Source: Aquatica leii
Lineage: Eukaryota > Arthropoda > Insecta > Coleoptera > Lampyridae
Direction of reading: 5' to 3'
Length of the DNA: 64,000 nucleotides
NCBI GenBank assembly: GCA_035610365.1
Contig: CM069433.1
Coordinates: 60,660,794-60,724,793, forward strand
Part shown: in pieces, positions 11,867 to 25,858 of the stretch
Position numbering within the stretch: the first letter of the stretch is position 1
How the letters are laid out: the number at the start of each line of letters is the position of its first letter
The notes under the pieces: model-generated
Seen by the model: only the letters and a program-made list of their open reading frames with translations
What the model was told of the DNA's origin: nothing
The model's database searches: none
Position numbers and translations under genes: made by a program

Positions 11867-13840
11867 GACATTAGTCAGCAATACGATCAAACAAAAGATT
11901 TGCAAAATATTAAGCAAAATAAAACTACTAGAGGTTAAAAAGATTAAAATCGAAGGTTTATTACTAATATTATTTAGGAATAAATTTGTTTGACGGACAT
12001 TAGTACCTAGCAATACATGCATACTCAAGTTTTCCAAAGTATCATGTAAAATGAAACTACCAGAATCTGAGACGCTTGAAAACGATATCATATCATACAG
12101 CAGTACTAACTGCAATGTTTATAACATTCTTACTAATGAAATTCTTTCCTATACAGACATTAGTCGTTAGCAATACGATCAAACAAAAGATTTGCAAAAT
12201 ATTAAGCAAAATAAAACTACTAGAGGTTAAAAAGATTAAAATCGAAGGTTTATTACTAATATTATTTAGGAATCAATTTGGTTGACGGACATTAGTACCT
12301 AGCAATACATGCATACTTAAGTTTTCCAAAGTATCATGTAAAATGAAACTACCAGAATCTGAGACGCTTGAAAACGATATCATATCATACAGCAGTACTA
12401 ACTGCAATGTTTATAACATTCTTACTAATGAAATTCTTTCCTATACAGACATTAGTCGTTAGCAATACGATCAAACCAAAGATTTGCAAAATATTAAGCA
12501 AAATAAAACTACTAGAGGTTAAAAAGATTAAAATCTGAGGTTTATTAACATTGTTATTTAGGAATTAGTTTGGTTGACGGACATTAAGACCTAGCAATGC
12601 ATGCAAACTAAAGTTTTCCATAATAACATGTAAAAACAAACTAACAGAATCTGAGACGCTTGAAAACGATATCATATTGTACAGCAGTACTAACTGCAAT
12701 GTTTATAAAATTCTTACTAATGAAATTCTTTCTTATACAGACATTAGTCGTTAGCAATACGATCAAACCAAAGATTTGCAAAATATTAAGCAAAATAAAA
12801 CTGCTAGAGGTTAAAAGATTAAAATCTGAGGTTTATTACCAATATTATATAGGAATAAATTTGGTTGACGGACATTAGTACCTAGCAATACATGCAAACT
12901 AAAGTTTTCCAGAATATCATCTAAAATGAAACTACCAGAATCTGAGACCCTTGAAAACGATATCATATTGTACAGCAGTACTAACTGCAATGTTTATAAC
13001 ATTGTTACTAATAAAATTCTTTCCTATACAGACATTAGTCAGCAATACGATCAAACCAAAGATTTGCAAAATATTAAGCAAAATAAAACTACTAGAGGTT
13101 AAAAAGATTAAAATCTAAGGTTTATTAACATTGTTATTTAGGAATTAGTTTGGTTGACGGACATTAAGACCTAGCAATGCATGCAAACTAAAGTTTTCTA
13201 TAATAACATGTAAAAACAAACTAACAGAATCTGAGACGCTTGAAAACGATATCATATTGTACAGCAGTACTAACTGCAATGTTTATAACATTCTTACTAA
13301 TGAAATTCTTTCCTATGGAGATATTTGTCGTTAGCAATACGATCAAACAAAAGATTTGCAAAATATTAAGCAAAATAAAACTACTCGAGGTTAAAAAGAT
13401 TAAAATCTGAGGTTTATTAACATTGTTATTTAGGAATTAGTTTGGTTGACGGACATTAAGATCTAGCAATGCATGCAAACTAAAGTTTTCCATAATAACA
13501 TGTAAAAACAAACTAACAGAATCTGAGACGCTTGAAAACGATATCATATTGTACAGCAGTACTAACTGCAATGTTTATAACATTCTTACTAATGAAATTC
13601 TTTCCTATGCAGATATTAGTCGTTAGCAATACGATCAAACCAAAGATTTGCAAAATATTAAGCAAAATAAAACTACTAGAGGTTAAAAAGATTAAAATCG
13701 GAGATTTATTACCAATATTATTTAGGAATAATTTTGGTTAACGGACATTAGTACCTAGCAATACATGCAAACTAAAGTTTTCCAAATAACATGTAAAATC
13801 AAACTACCACAATCTGCAACGATTGAAAACGATAGATAGA
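11867..13840 (+). repeat. Insert-linked monomer cassette C-C-A-D-A-A-F before copy 2
   Basis: Six complete monomers plus the truncated F monomer. C: TCGAAGG and GCATACTCAAG or GCATACTTAAG. D: CTGCTAGAGG and TATATAGG. The next A has the GTCAGCAA deletion, the last A begins after GGAGATATT, and F has CGGAGATTTATT and GGTTAACGG. The same order precedes copies 3 and 4. Confidence 0.75.
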
Positions 13841-14188
13841 TAGAGGTGTCGATTTTGACCTTTAGTAACCGGTTAACCGGTTAAAGCTAAATTAACCAAT
13901 TAACCAAGTGATTCATTTTTGGTTAACCAGTTATTTTTAACCATTCTTGGCAACTTATTCATTTTAACCAACCGATACATTTTTGGTTAACCAATTAGTT
14001 TTAACCATTTTTGGTAACTGATTCGTTTCAACTACGAGTGTTGATTCAATGAATTAAAGTTAAATTAAGCAAATGATTCGTTTTAATTAACCAATTTTTT
14101 TAACTCTTGCTTATAATTTGTTTTAAGCAACTATTGTTAACCGATTCGTTTTAATCACTTTTCTGAACTGATTTGGTTAAATTAACTC
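13841..14188 (+). repeat. Left inverted arm of insert copy 2
   Basis: Same arm as in copies 3 and 4, with GCAAATGATTCGTTTTAATT where copy 1 has CCAAACGATTTGTTTAAGTT. Confidence 0.75.
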
Positions 14189-14502
14189 TATAGTGCATAC
14201 TTAATCTACTTAATCAAATAGATTATTAAAATATTCTTAAAGATCCTTATTAGTGTAAAAAGTACTGATTACTGCTTTGCTACTTGCTTTATATATAAAA
14301 ACTGTTAAAACGTCGAATAATTAAAAACTAGTAATTTATGTTTAAAGTAGTCCTCTTTCAAATAGTAAGATTTTTTATAATGTTTTCAAGTTAAATTGTA
14401 GACGAACAGTTTTTTGAGTAAACAAAATAATTTTAAATATTTTAAAGTTTAATACTTATATTAGTGGCAATAACCAGTGGCCAGAACGATCATTCTAAAT
14501 AA

Positions 14503-14555
14503 GATTGCGATTGCGATCACCTAGCATCTTTAAAAAATCATTCGCGATCGCAATC
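14503..14555. other. GC-rich hairpin in insert copy 2
   Basis: Same 14-bp arms and 25-bp loop as in copy 1, unchanged. Confidence 0.7.
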
Positions 14556-16624
14556 ATTAAACAAATAAAACAAGGATTGGATTATCTTACCTACAAAATA
14601 AAGAAATAAAAAAAAAAGATTCCTGTAAAAAAATTTACATTTGCTCAAACTTAATTTAAAATTTATTTTTTAGACAAGGCAGGAATGACTGCGTTGTTTT
14701 TGTAAAATTACACTATTGGTATAATTAGATCGATCTTCTAGAACAGTTTTGTAGCACTAGATAAGAATATAGAACATATCAATTAACGCGTCTTGATTAA
14801 TATGTATAAAGAAAATTTAAACTAATCAAAAAACAATAAATAACGGTAACTTCAAAAGATAACAAAACGACGATATGAAAAAACTTATTTTAAAACCGAA
14901 TGTTTAAATTGAACAATATAGGTTTTATTAGAAATATTAAGAAGTTAAAAATATATTTAAAAAATGATCTTTTTTGTTATAGAAAGTCTAATTTTGTATA
15001 AGTAAACGTAACAACATTTTATTTAAAACGAAAGATTGTTTCAATTAAAACGTGTTTAATTCGTTTTTGTATTTGATTACATTATATGAATTACAGAATA
15101 AATAATAAATTTTTCCCGTGGTTTTTCTTCGAAGGGCTTTTTCCTAGATTTATCAAACAACGATGGTGATTATCGATTGCTTGTAAAATAATAATTGCGT
15201 TCGTGGAAAAAAATCATTAACTTTAAAATGATTTGGTTAAAAATTAAGTTTTCTAAAAAAAATAGAAAAATGCAAATATAAAAAGAAAAATTAAAAATTG
15301 TACACGTGCACGTTCCTCTGCGGAGAAGACTTTTTCCTAACAAAATTTATTAATGTATGATTTACAAATAATAAGCATAATCAGTATTTCTTAAAAAGTG
15401 CCGTATATCCAACTGATTATAGTACCTACTTGCAACACAGATGTTTCTTTACTAACTTAGCTGTTGTTAAACCCAACGCCGCCAATAGAGCTTCCTTACC
15501 GTTGGTGTGTGCGTTCTTATATACAGGTAAAAGGATTTTCTAAGAAACATGCAACAAGGGGTTGAAAATAAGTTGTAACTTGTAATCTGTATGTAGGTAT
15601 TAATAACTTTTTCTATTTTTGTCACTCAAAAATCAAGATTTTGTCCCAAAATAATTGTGCAAAAATTGGAGAAAGAATCAAACTTTAATAGAACTTAACT
15701 AAATTATTTTAAGTTAATTTTATATTCTAACAAATCACCAATTAACAAAAATGCTTTTAATTAATAAAAACGTATTTCAAATATGTATAGATTACCGTGG
15801 TACATTTCCCAAATATTATTGATTTTAAAATTTATAAAACTGTAAAACATGATTTTACCTGGAATATTTTTAAATGCACATTAGGTCAATGTGCTTTTAA
15901 GCAAGCAGTAAAATTTTATGTAAATAGATTATTTACCCTTTTGACTATAACAATTTCTTAAAAGGTATTTATTTAAATTTTCTATGAAAAAAATGGCACA
16001 AGCGTAAAATATAATCATTATGCTTCTTGTTTATAGATTTTTATTAGAAAAAACAAGATATGTATTGTCAACGACGAAAGATTGAATAAGTAGTCAAAAA
16101 CACCTGGTACAATTTAGTACACATACGTAAAGACTAGCACTTCTACACTACGTTAATGTGGGCACTTTTTGTAGTACTGGCAATCCATATAGAAAGGATT
16201 TTGCTGTTTTGAATGTATTTATGTTTTAGATTGTTAGAAGTATTTTAATTAAATTTAACAAAACAACAAAATAAAACTGGAATATTAGTGAAAAGAAAAC
16301 TAATAAAAAAACTAAAAAAGTGTCAGGTGATTTGTTTAATTGTATCTAAATAGTTTATTTAAATTAATATAAATGAAAATAAATATTTTTAGTAAAAAGT
16401 AATGTCTTCGATAAAAGTTTGCGAGTTTTCTATTCTGAAAATTTATTTTTAAAATTGTTTTTTAAATTGAATCTTCTAAAAAGACAAGTTTTAACTTTTT
16501 AAACAAATAGGAATTTATTTGTTAAATTTCCAAAATTTGTTTTCTTAAATTAGAATGCAAAACAATTGCTTAATCTATTTATTATTTCCAAATATGTAAT
16601 ACTTATATTTTGTTTTGCGCCGAA

Positions 16625-16945
16625 GGTTTAACCAAACATGGTTAAAATAGATAATTTAATAATTCGTGATTTAATGGTTCTTTAACCAAAAGCCCTCGAA
16701 GTAAATCGTATAACAAAAGATGGTTAAACTGGATCGTTTTACAAAAGATGGTTAAACTGAATCGTTTAACCAAAGACGGTTAACCTAAATCGTTTACCCA
16801 AGGGTGGTTAAACTGAATCGATTAACCAAAAGTGGTTAAACTTAATAGATTAACCAAAAATGACGAATTCAATTTGAAATTAACCAGTTAACCAATAAGA
16901 AAATGATTCGGTTAACCATTTAACCGAGTCGATTCAACACCCCTA
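16625..16945 (-). repeat. Right inverted arm of insert copy 2
   Basis: 321 bp, the same length as in the other copies. It carries the AAAAATGACGAATTC state shared with copy 3. Confidence 0.75.
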
Positions 16946-17680
16946 TATTATACAGCAGTACTAACCGCAATGTTTATAACAATCTTACTAATGAAATTCT
17001 TTCCTATACAGACATTAGTCGTTAGCAATACGATCAAACCAAAGATTTGCAAAATATTAAGCAAAATAAAACTACTAGAGGTTAAAAAGATTAAAATCTG
17101 AGGTTTATTAACATTGTTATTTAGGAATTAGTTTGGTTGACGGACATTAAGACCTAGCAATGCATGCAAACTAAAGTTTTCCAGAATATCATCTAAAATG
17201 AAACTACCAGAATCTGAGACGCTTGAAAACGATATCATATTGTACAGCAGTACTAACTGCAATGTTTATAACATTCTTACTAATGAAATTCTTTCCTATA
17301 CAGACATTAGTCGTTAGCAATACGATCAAACCAAAGATTTGCAAAATATTAAGCAAAATAAAACTACTAGAGGTTAAAAAGATTAAAATCTGAAGTTTAT
17401 TAACATTGTTATTTAGGAATTAGTTTGGTTGACGGACATTAAGACCTGGCAATGCATGCAAACTAAAGTTTTCCAGAATAACATGTAAAAACAAACTAAC
17501 AGAATCTGAGACGCTTGAAAACGATATCATATTGTACAGCAGTACTAACTGCAATGTTTATAACATTCTTACCAATGAAATTCTTTCCTATACAGACATT
17601 AGTCGTTAGCAATACGATCAAACCAACGTTTTGCAAAATATTAAGCAAAATAAAACTACTAGAGGTTAAAAAGATTAAAA

Positions 17681-17833
17681 TCGGAGATTTATTACCAATA
17701 TTATTTAGGAATAATTTTGGTTAACGGACATTAGTACCTAGCAATACATGCAAACTAAAGTTTTCCAAATAACATGTAAAATCAAACTACCACAATCTGC
17801 AACGATTGAAAACGATATCATATTATACAGCAG
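17681..17833 (+). repeat. Paralogous empty site: F monomer without the insert
   Basis: 17681-17817 is base-identical by eye over 137 bp to the left flank of insert copy 2 (13698-13834). It carries the rare F variants GGTTAACGG, CCAAATAACATG and CCACAATCTGCAACG. After GAAAACGATA it reads TCA, then TATTATACAGCAG, the same sequence found immediately right of the inserts. This is the expected pre-insertion site, or a precise loss. Confidence 0.75.
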
Positions 17834-19940
17834 TACTAACTGCAATGTTTATAACATTCTTACTAATGAAATTCTTTCCTATACAGACATTAGTCGTTAG
17901 CAATACGATCAAACCAAAGATTTGCAAAATATTAAGCAAAATAAAACTACTAGAGGTTAAAAAGATTAAAATCTGAGGTTTATTAACATTGTTATTTAGG
18001 AATTAGTTTGGTTGACGGACATTAAGACCTAGCAATGCATGCAAACTAAAGTTTTCCATAACATGTAAAAACAAACTAACAGAATCTGAGACGCTTGAAA
18101 ACGATATCATATTATACAGCAGTACTAACTGCAATGTTTATAACATTCTTACTAATGAAATTCTTTCCTATACAGACATTAGTCGTTAGCAATACGATCA
18201 AACCAAAGTTTTGCAAAATATTAAGCAAAATAAAACTACTAGAGGTTAAAAAGATTAAAATCTGAGGTTTATTAACATTGTTATTTAGGAATTAGTTTGG
18301 TTGACGGACATTAAGACCTAGCAATGCATGCAAACTAAAGTTTTCCATAATAACATGTAAAAACAAACTAACAGAATCTGAGACGCTTGAAAACGATATC
18401 ATATTGTACAGCAGTACTAACTGCAATGTTTATAACATTCTTACCAATGAAATTCTTTCCTATACAGACATTAGTCGTTAGCAATACGATCAAACCAAAG
18501 ATTTGCAAAATATTAAGCAAAATAAAACTACTAGAAGTTAAAAAGATTAAAATTGGAGGTTTATTACCAATATTATTTAGGAATTAATTTGGTTGACGGA
18601 CATTAGAACCTAGCAATGCATGCAAACTAAAGTTTTCTATAATAACATGTAAAATCAAACTACCAGAATCTGCAACGATTGAAAACGATATCATATTGTA
18701 CAGCAGTACTAACTGCAATGTTTATAACATTCTTACTAATGAAATTCTTTCCTATACAGACATTAGTCGTTAGCAATACGATCAAACCAAAGATTTGCAA
18801 AATATTAAGCAAAATAAAACTACTAGAGGTTAAAAAGATTAAAATCTGAGGTTTATTAACATTTTTATTTAGGAATTAGTTTGGTTGACGGACATTAAGA
18901 CCTAGCAATGCATGCAAACTAAAGTTTTCCATAATAACATGTAAAAACAAACTAACAGAATCTGAGACGCTTGAAAACGATATCATATTGTACAGCAGTA
19001 CTAACTGCAATGTTTATAACATTCTTACTAATGAAATTCTTTCCTATGCAGACATTAGTCGTTAGCAATACGATCAAACCAAAGTTTTGCAAAATATTAA
19101 GCAAAATAAAACTACTAGAGGTTAAAAAGATTAAAATCTGAGGTTTATTACCAATATTATTTAGGAATAAATTTGGTTGACGGACATTAGTACCTAGCAA
19201 TACATGCAAACTAAAGTTTTCCAGAATATCATCTAAAATGAAACTACCAGAATCTGAGACGCTTGAAAACGATATCATATTGTACAGCAGTACTAACTGC
19301 AATGTTTATAACATTCTTACTAATGAAATTCTTTCCTATACAGACATTAGTCGTTAGCAATACGATCAAACCAAAGTTTTGCAAAATATTAAACAAAATA
19401 AAACTACTAGAGGTTAAAAAGATTAAAATCTGAGGTTTATTAACATTGTTATTTAGGAATTAGTTTGGTTGACGGACATTAAGACCTAGCAATGCATGCA
19501 AACTAAAGTTTTCCATAATAACATGTAAAAACAAACTAACAGAATCTGAGACGCTTGAAAACGATATCATATTGTACAGCAGTACTAACTGCAATGTTTA
19601 TAACATTCTTACTAATGAAATTCTTTCCTATACAGACATTAGTCGTTAGCAATACGATCAAACCAAAGATTTGCAAAATATTAAACAAAATGAAACTACT
19701 AGAGGTTAAAAAGATTAAAATCTGAGGTTTATTAACATTGTTATTTAGGAATTAGTTTGGTTGACGGACATTAAGACCTAGCAATGCATGCAAACTAAAG
19801 TTTTCCATAATAACATGTAAAAACAAACTAACAGAATCTGAGACGCTTGAAAACGATATCATATTGTACAGCAGTACTAACTGCAATGTTTATAACATTC
19901 TTACTAATGAAATTCTTTCCTATACAGACATTAGTCGTTA

Positions 19941-19950
19941 GCAATATTAA
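19941..19950 (+). repeat. Monomer with a 26-bp microhomology deletion
   Basis: GCAATATTAAG replaces the usual stretch from GCAATACG to GCAAAATATTAAG. 26 bp are lost between two GCAA copies. The monomer carries two other rare changes (GATGTTTATT, TGTTTCTAAC). Confidence 0.85.
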
Positions 19951-20776
19951 GCAAAATAAAACTACTAGAGGTTAAAAAGATTAAAATCTGATGTTTATTA
20001 CCAATATTATTTAGGAATAAATTTGGTTGACGGACATTAGTACCTAGCAATACATGCAAACTAAAGTTTTCCAGAATATCATCTAAAATGAAACTACCAG
20101 AATCTGCAACGATTGAAAACGATATCATATTATACAGCAGTACTAACTGCAATGTTTCTAACATTCTTACTAATGAAATTCTTTCCTATACAGACATTAG
20201 TCGTTAGCAATACGATCAAACCAAAGATTTGCAAAATATTAAGCAAAATAAAAGTACTAGAGGTTAAAAAGATTAAAATCTGAGGTTTATTAACATTGTT
20301 ATTTAGGAATTAGTTTGGTTGACGGACATTAAGACCTAGCAATGCATGCAAACTAAAGTTTTCCATAATAACATGTAAAAACAAACTAACAGAATCTGAG
20401 ACGCTTGAAAACGATATCATATTGTACAGCAGTACTAACTGCAATGTTTATAACATTCTTACTAATGAAATTCTTTCCTATACAGACATTAGTCGTTAGC
20501 AATACGATCAAACCAAAGATTTGCAAAATATTAAACAAAATAAAACTACTAGAGGTTAAAAAGATTAAAATCTGAGGTTTATTAACATTGTTATTTAGGA
20601 ATTAGTTTGGTTGACGGACATTAAGACCTAGCAATGCATGCAAACTAAAGTTTTCCATAATAACATGTAAAAACAAACTAACAGAATCTGAGACGCTTGA
20701 AAACGATATCATATTGTACAGCAGTACTAACTGCAATATTTATAACATTCTTACTAATGAAATTCTTTCCTATACA

Positions 20777-22752
20777 GACATTAGTCGTTAGCAATACGAT
20801 CAAACCAAAGATTTGCAAAATATTAAGCAAAATAAAACTGCTAGAGGTTAAAAAGATTAAAATCGAAGGTTTATTACTAATATTATTTAGGAATCAATTT
20901 GGTTGACGGACATTAGTACCTAGCAATACATGCATACTCAAGTTTTCCAAAGTATCATGTAAAATGAAACTACCAGAATCTGAGACGCTTGAAAACGATA
21001 TCATATCATACAGCAGTACTAACTGCAATGTTTATAACATTCTTACTAATGAAATTCTTTCCTATACAGACATTAGTCGTTAGCAATACGATCAAACAAA
21101 GATTTGCAAAATATTAAGCAAAATAAAACTACTAGAGGTTAAAAAGATTAAAATCGAAGGTTTATTACTAATATTATTTAGGAATCAATTTGGTTGACGG
21201 ACATTAGTACCTAGCAATACATGCATACTCAAGTTTTCCAAAGTATCATGTAAAATGAAACTACCAGAATCTGAGACGCTTGAAAACGATATCATATCAT
21301 ACAGCAGTACTAACTGCAATGTTTATAACATTCTTACTAATGAAATTCTTTCCTATACAGACATTAGTCGTTAGCAATACGATCAAACCAAAGATTTGCA
21401 AAATATTAAGCAAAATAAAACTACTAGAGGTTAAAAAGATTAAAATCTGAGGTTTATTAACATTGTTATTTAGGAATTAGTTTGGTTGACGGACATTAAG
21501 ACCTAGCAATGCATGCAAACTAAAGTTTTCCATAATAACATGTAAAAACAAACTAACAGAATCTGAGACGCTTGAAAACGATATCATATTGTACAGCAGT
21601 ACTAACTGCAATGTTTATAAAATTCTTACTAATGAAATTCTTTCTTATACAGACATTAGTCGTTAGCAATACGATCAAACCAAAGATTTGCAAAATATTA
21701 AGCAAAATAAAACTGCTAGAGGTTAAAAAGATTAAAATCTGAGGTTTATTACCAATATTATATAGGAATAAATTTGGTTGACGGACATTAGTACCTAGCA
21801 ATACATGCAAACTAAAGTTTTCCAGAATATCATCTAAAATGAAACTACCAGAATCTGAGACCCTTGAAAACGATATCATATTGTACAGCAGTACTAACTG
21901 CAATGTTTATAACATTGTTACTAATAAAATTCTTTCCTATACAGACATTAGTCAGCAATACGATCAAACCAAAGATTTGCAAAATATTAAGCAAAATAAA
22001 ACTACTAGAGGTTAAAAAGATTAAAATCTAAGGTTTATTAACATTGTTATTTAGGAATTAGTTTGGTTGACGGACATTAAGACCTAGCAATGCATGCAAA
22101 CTAAAGTTTTCTATAATAACATGTAAAAACAAACTAACAGAATCTGAGACGCTTGAAAACGATATCATATTGTACAGCAGTACTAACTGCAATGTTTATA
22201 ACATTCTTACTAATGAAATTCTTTCCTATGGAGATATTAGTCGTTAGCAATACGATCAAACAAAAGATTTGCAAAATATTAAGCAAAATAAAACTACTAG
22301 AGGTTAAAAAGATTAAAATCTGAGGTTTATTAACATTGTTATTTAGGAATTAGTTTGGTTGACGGACATTAAGACCTAGCAATGCATGCAAACTAAAGTT
22401 TTCCATAATAACATGTAAAACAAACTAACAGAATCTGAGACGCTTGAAAACGATATCATATTGTACAGCAGTACTAACTGCAATGTTTATAACATTCTTA
22501 CTAATGAAATTCTTTCCTATGGAGATATTAGTCGTTAGCAATACGATCAAACCAAAGATTTGCAAAATATTAAGCAAAATAAAACTACTAGAGGTTAAAA
22601 AGATTGAAATCGGAGATTTATTACCAATATTATTTAGGAATAATTTTGGTTAACGGACATTAGTACCTAGCAATACATGCAAACTAAAGTTTTCCAAATA
22701 ACATGTAAAATCAAACTACCACAATCTTCAACGATTGAAAACGATAGATAGA
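20777..22752 (+). repeat. Insert-linked monomer cassette before copy 3
   Basis: Same C-C-A-D-A-A-F order and nearly the same length (1976 bp) as before copy 2. The first C monomer has CTGCTAGAGG, a D-type change, so it is a partial chimera shared with copy 4. Confidence 0.75.
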
Positions 22753-23100
22753 TAGAGGTGTCGATTTTGACCTTTAGTAACCGGTTAACCGGTTAAAGCT
22801 AAATTAACCAATTAACCAAGTGATTCATTTTTGGTTAACCAGTTATTTTTAACCATTCTTGGCAACTTATTCATTTTAACCAACCGATACATTTTTGGTT
22901 AACCAATTAGTTTTAACCATTTTTGGTAACTGATTCGTTTCAACTACGAGTGTTGATTCAATGAATTAAAGTTAAATTAAGCAAATGATTCGTTTTAATT
23001 AACCAATTTTTTTAACTCTTGCTTATAATTTGTTTTAAGCAACTATTGTTAACCGATTCGTTTTAATCACTTTTCTGAACTGATTTGGTTAAATTAACTC
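22753..23100 (+). repeat. Left inverted arm of insert copy 3
   Basis: 348 bp of TTAACC-rich units, near-identical to copy 2. Begins TAGAGGTGTCGA. Confidence 0.75.
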
Positions 23101-23412
23101 TATAGTGCATACTTAATCTACTTAATCAAATAGATTATTAAAATATTCTTAAAGATCCTTATTAGTGTAAAAAGTACTGATTACTGCTTTGCTACTTGCT
23201 TTATATATAAAAACTGTTAAAACGTCGAATAATTAAAAACTAGTAATTTATGTTTAAAGTAGTCCTCTTTCAAATAGTAAGATTTTTATAATGTTTTCAA
23301 GTTAAATTGTAGACGAACAGTTTTTGAGTAAACAAAATAATTTTAAATATTTTAAAGTTTAATACTTATATTAGTGGCAATAACCAGTGGCCAGAACGAT
23401 CATTCTAAATAA

Positions 23413-23465
23413 GATTGCGATTGCGATCACCTAGCATCTTTAAAAAATCATTCGCGATCGCAATC
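23413..23465. other. GC-rich hairpin in insert copy 3
   Basis: Same arms and loop as in copy 1, unchanged. Confidence 0.7.
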
Positions 23466-25537
23466 ATTAAACAAATAAAACAAGGATTGGATTATCTTAC
23501 CTACAAAATAAAGAAATAAAAAAAAAAAGATTCCTGTAAAAATTTACATTTGCTCAAACTTAATTTAAAATTTATTTTTTAGACAAGGCAGGAATGACTG
23601 CGTTGTTTTTGTAAAATTACACTATTGGTATAATTAGATCGATCTTCTAGAACAGTTTTGTAGCACTAGATAAGAATATAGAACATATCAATTAACGCGT
23701 CTTGATTAATATGTATAAAGAAAATTTAAACTAATCAAAAAACAATAAATAACGGTAACTTCAAAAGATAACAAAACGACGATATGAAAAAACTTATTTT
23801 AAAACCGAATGTTTAAATTGAACAATATAGGTTTTATTAGAAATATTAAGAAGTTAAAAATATATTTAAAAAATGATCTTTTTTGTTATAGAAAGTCTAA
23901 TTTTGTATAAGTAAACGTAACAACATTTTATTTAAAACGAAAGATTGTTTCAATTAAAACGTGTTTAATTCGTTTTTGTATTTGATTACATTATATGAAT
24001 TACAGAATAAATAATAAATTTTTCCCGTGGTTTTTCTTCGAAGGGCTTTTTCCTAGATTTATCAAACAACGATGGTGATTATCGATTGCTTGTAAAATAA
24101 TAATTGCGTTCGTGGAGAAAAAATCGTTAACTTTAAAATGATTTGGTTAAAAATTAAGTTTTCTAAAAAAAATAGAAAAATGCAAATATAAAAAGAAAAA
24201 TTAAAAATTGTACACGTGCACGTTCCTCTGCGGAGAAGACTTTTTCCTAACAAAATTTATTAATGTATGATTTACAAATAATAAGCATAATCAGTATTTC
24301 TTAAAAAGTGCCGTATATCCAACTGATTATAGTACCTACTTGCAACACAGATGTTTCTTTACTAACTTAGCTGTTGTTAAACCCAACGCCGCCAATAGAG
24401 CTTCCTTACCGTTGGTGTGTGCGTTCTTATATACAGGTAAAAGGATTTTCTAAGAAACATGCAACAAGGGGTTGAAAATAAGTTGTAACTTGTAATCTGT
24501 ATGTAGGTATTAATAACTTTTTCTATTTTTGTCACTCAAAAATCAAGATTTTGTCCCAAAATAATTGTGCAAAAATTGGTGAAAGAATCAAACTTTAATA
24601 GAACTTAACTAAATTGTTTTAAGTTAATTTTATATTCTAACAAATCACCAATTAACAAAAATGCTTTTAATGAATAAAAACGTATTTCAAATATGTATAG
24701 ATTACCGTGGTACATTTCCCAAATATTATTGATTTAAAAATTTATAAAACTGTAAAACATGATTTTACCTGGAATATTTTTAAATGCACATTAGGTCAAT
24801 GTGCTTTTAAGCAAGCAGTAAAATTTTATGTAAATAGATTATTTACCCTTTTGACTATAACAATTTCTTAAAAGGTATTTATTTAAGTTTTTATGAAAAA
24901 ATAGCACAAGCGTAAAATATAATCATTATGCTTCTTGTTTATAGATTTTTATTAGACAAAACAAGATATGTGTTGTCAACGACGAAAGATTGAATAAGTA
25001 GTCAAAAACACCTGGTACAATTTAGTACACATACGTAAAGACTAGCACTTCTACACTACGTTAATGTGGGCACTTTTTGTAGTACTGGCAATCCATATAG
25101 AAAGGATTTTGCTATTTTGAATGTATTTATGTTTTAGATGTTAGATGTTAGAAGTCTTTTAATTAAATTTAACAAAACAACAAAATAAAACTGGAATATT
25201 AGTGAAAAGAAAACTAATAAAAAACTCTAAAAAGTGTCAGGTGATTTGTTTAATTGTATCTAAATAGTTTATTTAAATTAATATAAATGAAAATAAATAT
25301 TTTTAGTAAAAAGTAATGTCTTCGATAAAAGTTTGCGAGTTTTCTATTCTGAAAATTTATTTTTAAAATTGTTTTTTAAATTGAATCTTCTAAAAGACAA
25401 GTTTTAACTTTTTAAACAAATAGGAATTTATTTGTTAAATTTCCAAAATTTGTTTTCTTAAATTAGAATGCAAAACAATTGCTTAATCTATTTATTATTT
25501 CCAAATATGTAATACTTATATTTTGTTTTGCGCCGAA

Positions 25538-25858
25538 GGTTTAACCAAACATGGTTAAAATAGATAATTTAATAATTCGTGATTTAATGGTTCTTTAACC
25601 AAAAGCCCTCGAAGTAAATCGTATAACAAAAGATGGTTAAACTGGATCGTTTTACAAAAGATGGTTAAACTGAATCGTTTAACCAAAGACGGTTAACCTA
25701 AATCGTTTACCCAAGGGTGGTTAAACTGAATCGATTAACCAAAAGTGGTTAAACTTAATAGATTAACCAAAAATGACGAATTCAATTTGAAATTAACCAG
25801 TTAACCAATAAGAAAATGATTCGGTTAACCATTTAACCGAGTCGATTCAACACCCCTA
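25538..25858 (-). repeat. Right inverted arm of insert copy 3
   Basis: 321 bp of GGTTAA-rich units ending CAACACCCCTA, with the AAAAATGACGAATTC state. Confidence 0.75.

Larger units (their letters stand above)
7728..13840 (+). repeat. Satellite block 2, about 21 monomers
   Basis: This block continues the array between inserts 1 and 2 in the same orientation. It starts with a monomer cut by the insert (the second part of a GATATCATATTATACAG site) and ends with the first part of an F monomer. B-like and A monomers dominate about 7.8-9.4 kb, including two adjacent B-like units near 8.6-9.2 kb. C and D monomers dominate from about 9.5 kb. From 11867 the block carries the seven-monomer insert-linked cassette. 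No coding sequence. Confidence 0.95.
13841..16945. mobile_element. Insert copy 2
   Basis: Same element as copy 1, in the same orientation and at the same satellite base. Private changes include loss of one ATGTTAG unit near 16230, ATGGCAC near 15993, AGAAAAAACAAG near 16046 and a shortened A-rich stretch near 16310. It carries GTTCGTGGAAAAAAATCATT near 15200, a state between copy 1 and copies 3/4. The left flank (13698-13834) is base-identical by eye to the empty site at 17681-17817. No coding capacity. Confidence 0.75.
16946..22752 (+). repeat. Satellite block 3, about 20 monomers
   Basis: Direct monomers between inserts 2 and 3. The left part (to about 20.7 kb) is mostly A with occasional B or F units and includes the uninterrupted F monomer at 17681-17833. 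The right part is the insert-linked cassette. The first monomer after the insert carries private changes (ACTAACCGC, ACAATCTTAC) also seen right of inserts 1 and 3. No genes. Confidence 0.95.
22753..25858. mobile_element. Insert copy 3
   Basis: Same element, phase and orientation. It shares GTGGAGAAAAAATCGTTAAC near 24113 with copy 4, marking the two as sisters. That change also opens a 63-codon minus-strand frame (24062-24253) in an A/T-rich stretch, which is not a credible gene. Private changes include TTGGTGAAAG near 24578 and AAATTGTTTT near 24612. Confidence 0.75.

Noticed and set aside
24062-24253. 63-codon minus-strand frame in inserts 3 and 4 (also 30642-30833)
   Set aside because: It exists only in the two sister copies because of a local A-run change, has low-complexity phenylalanine/isoleucine-rich translation, and is closed in copies 1 and 2.
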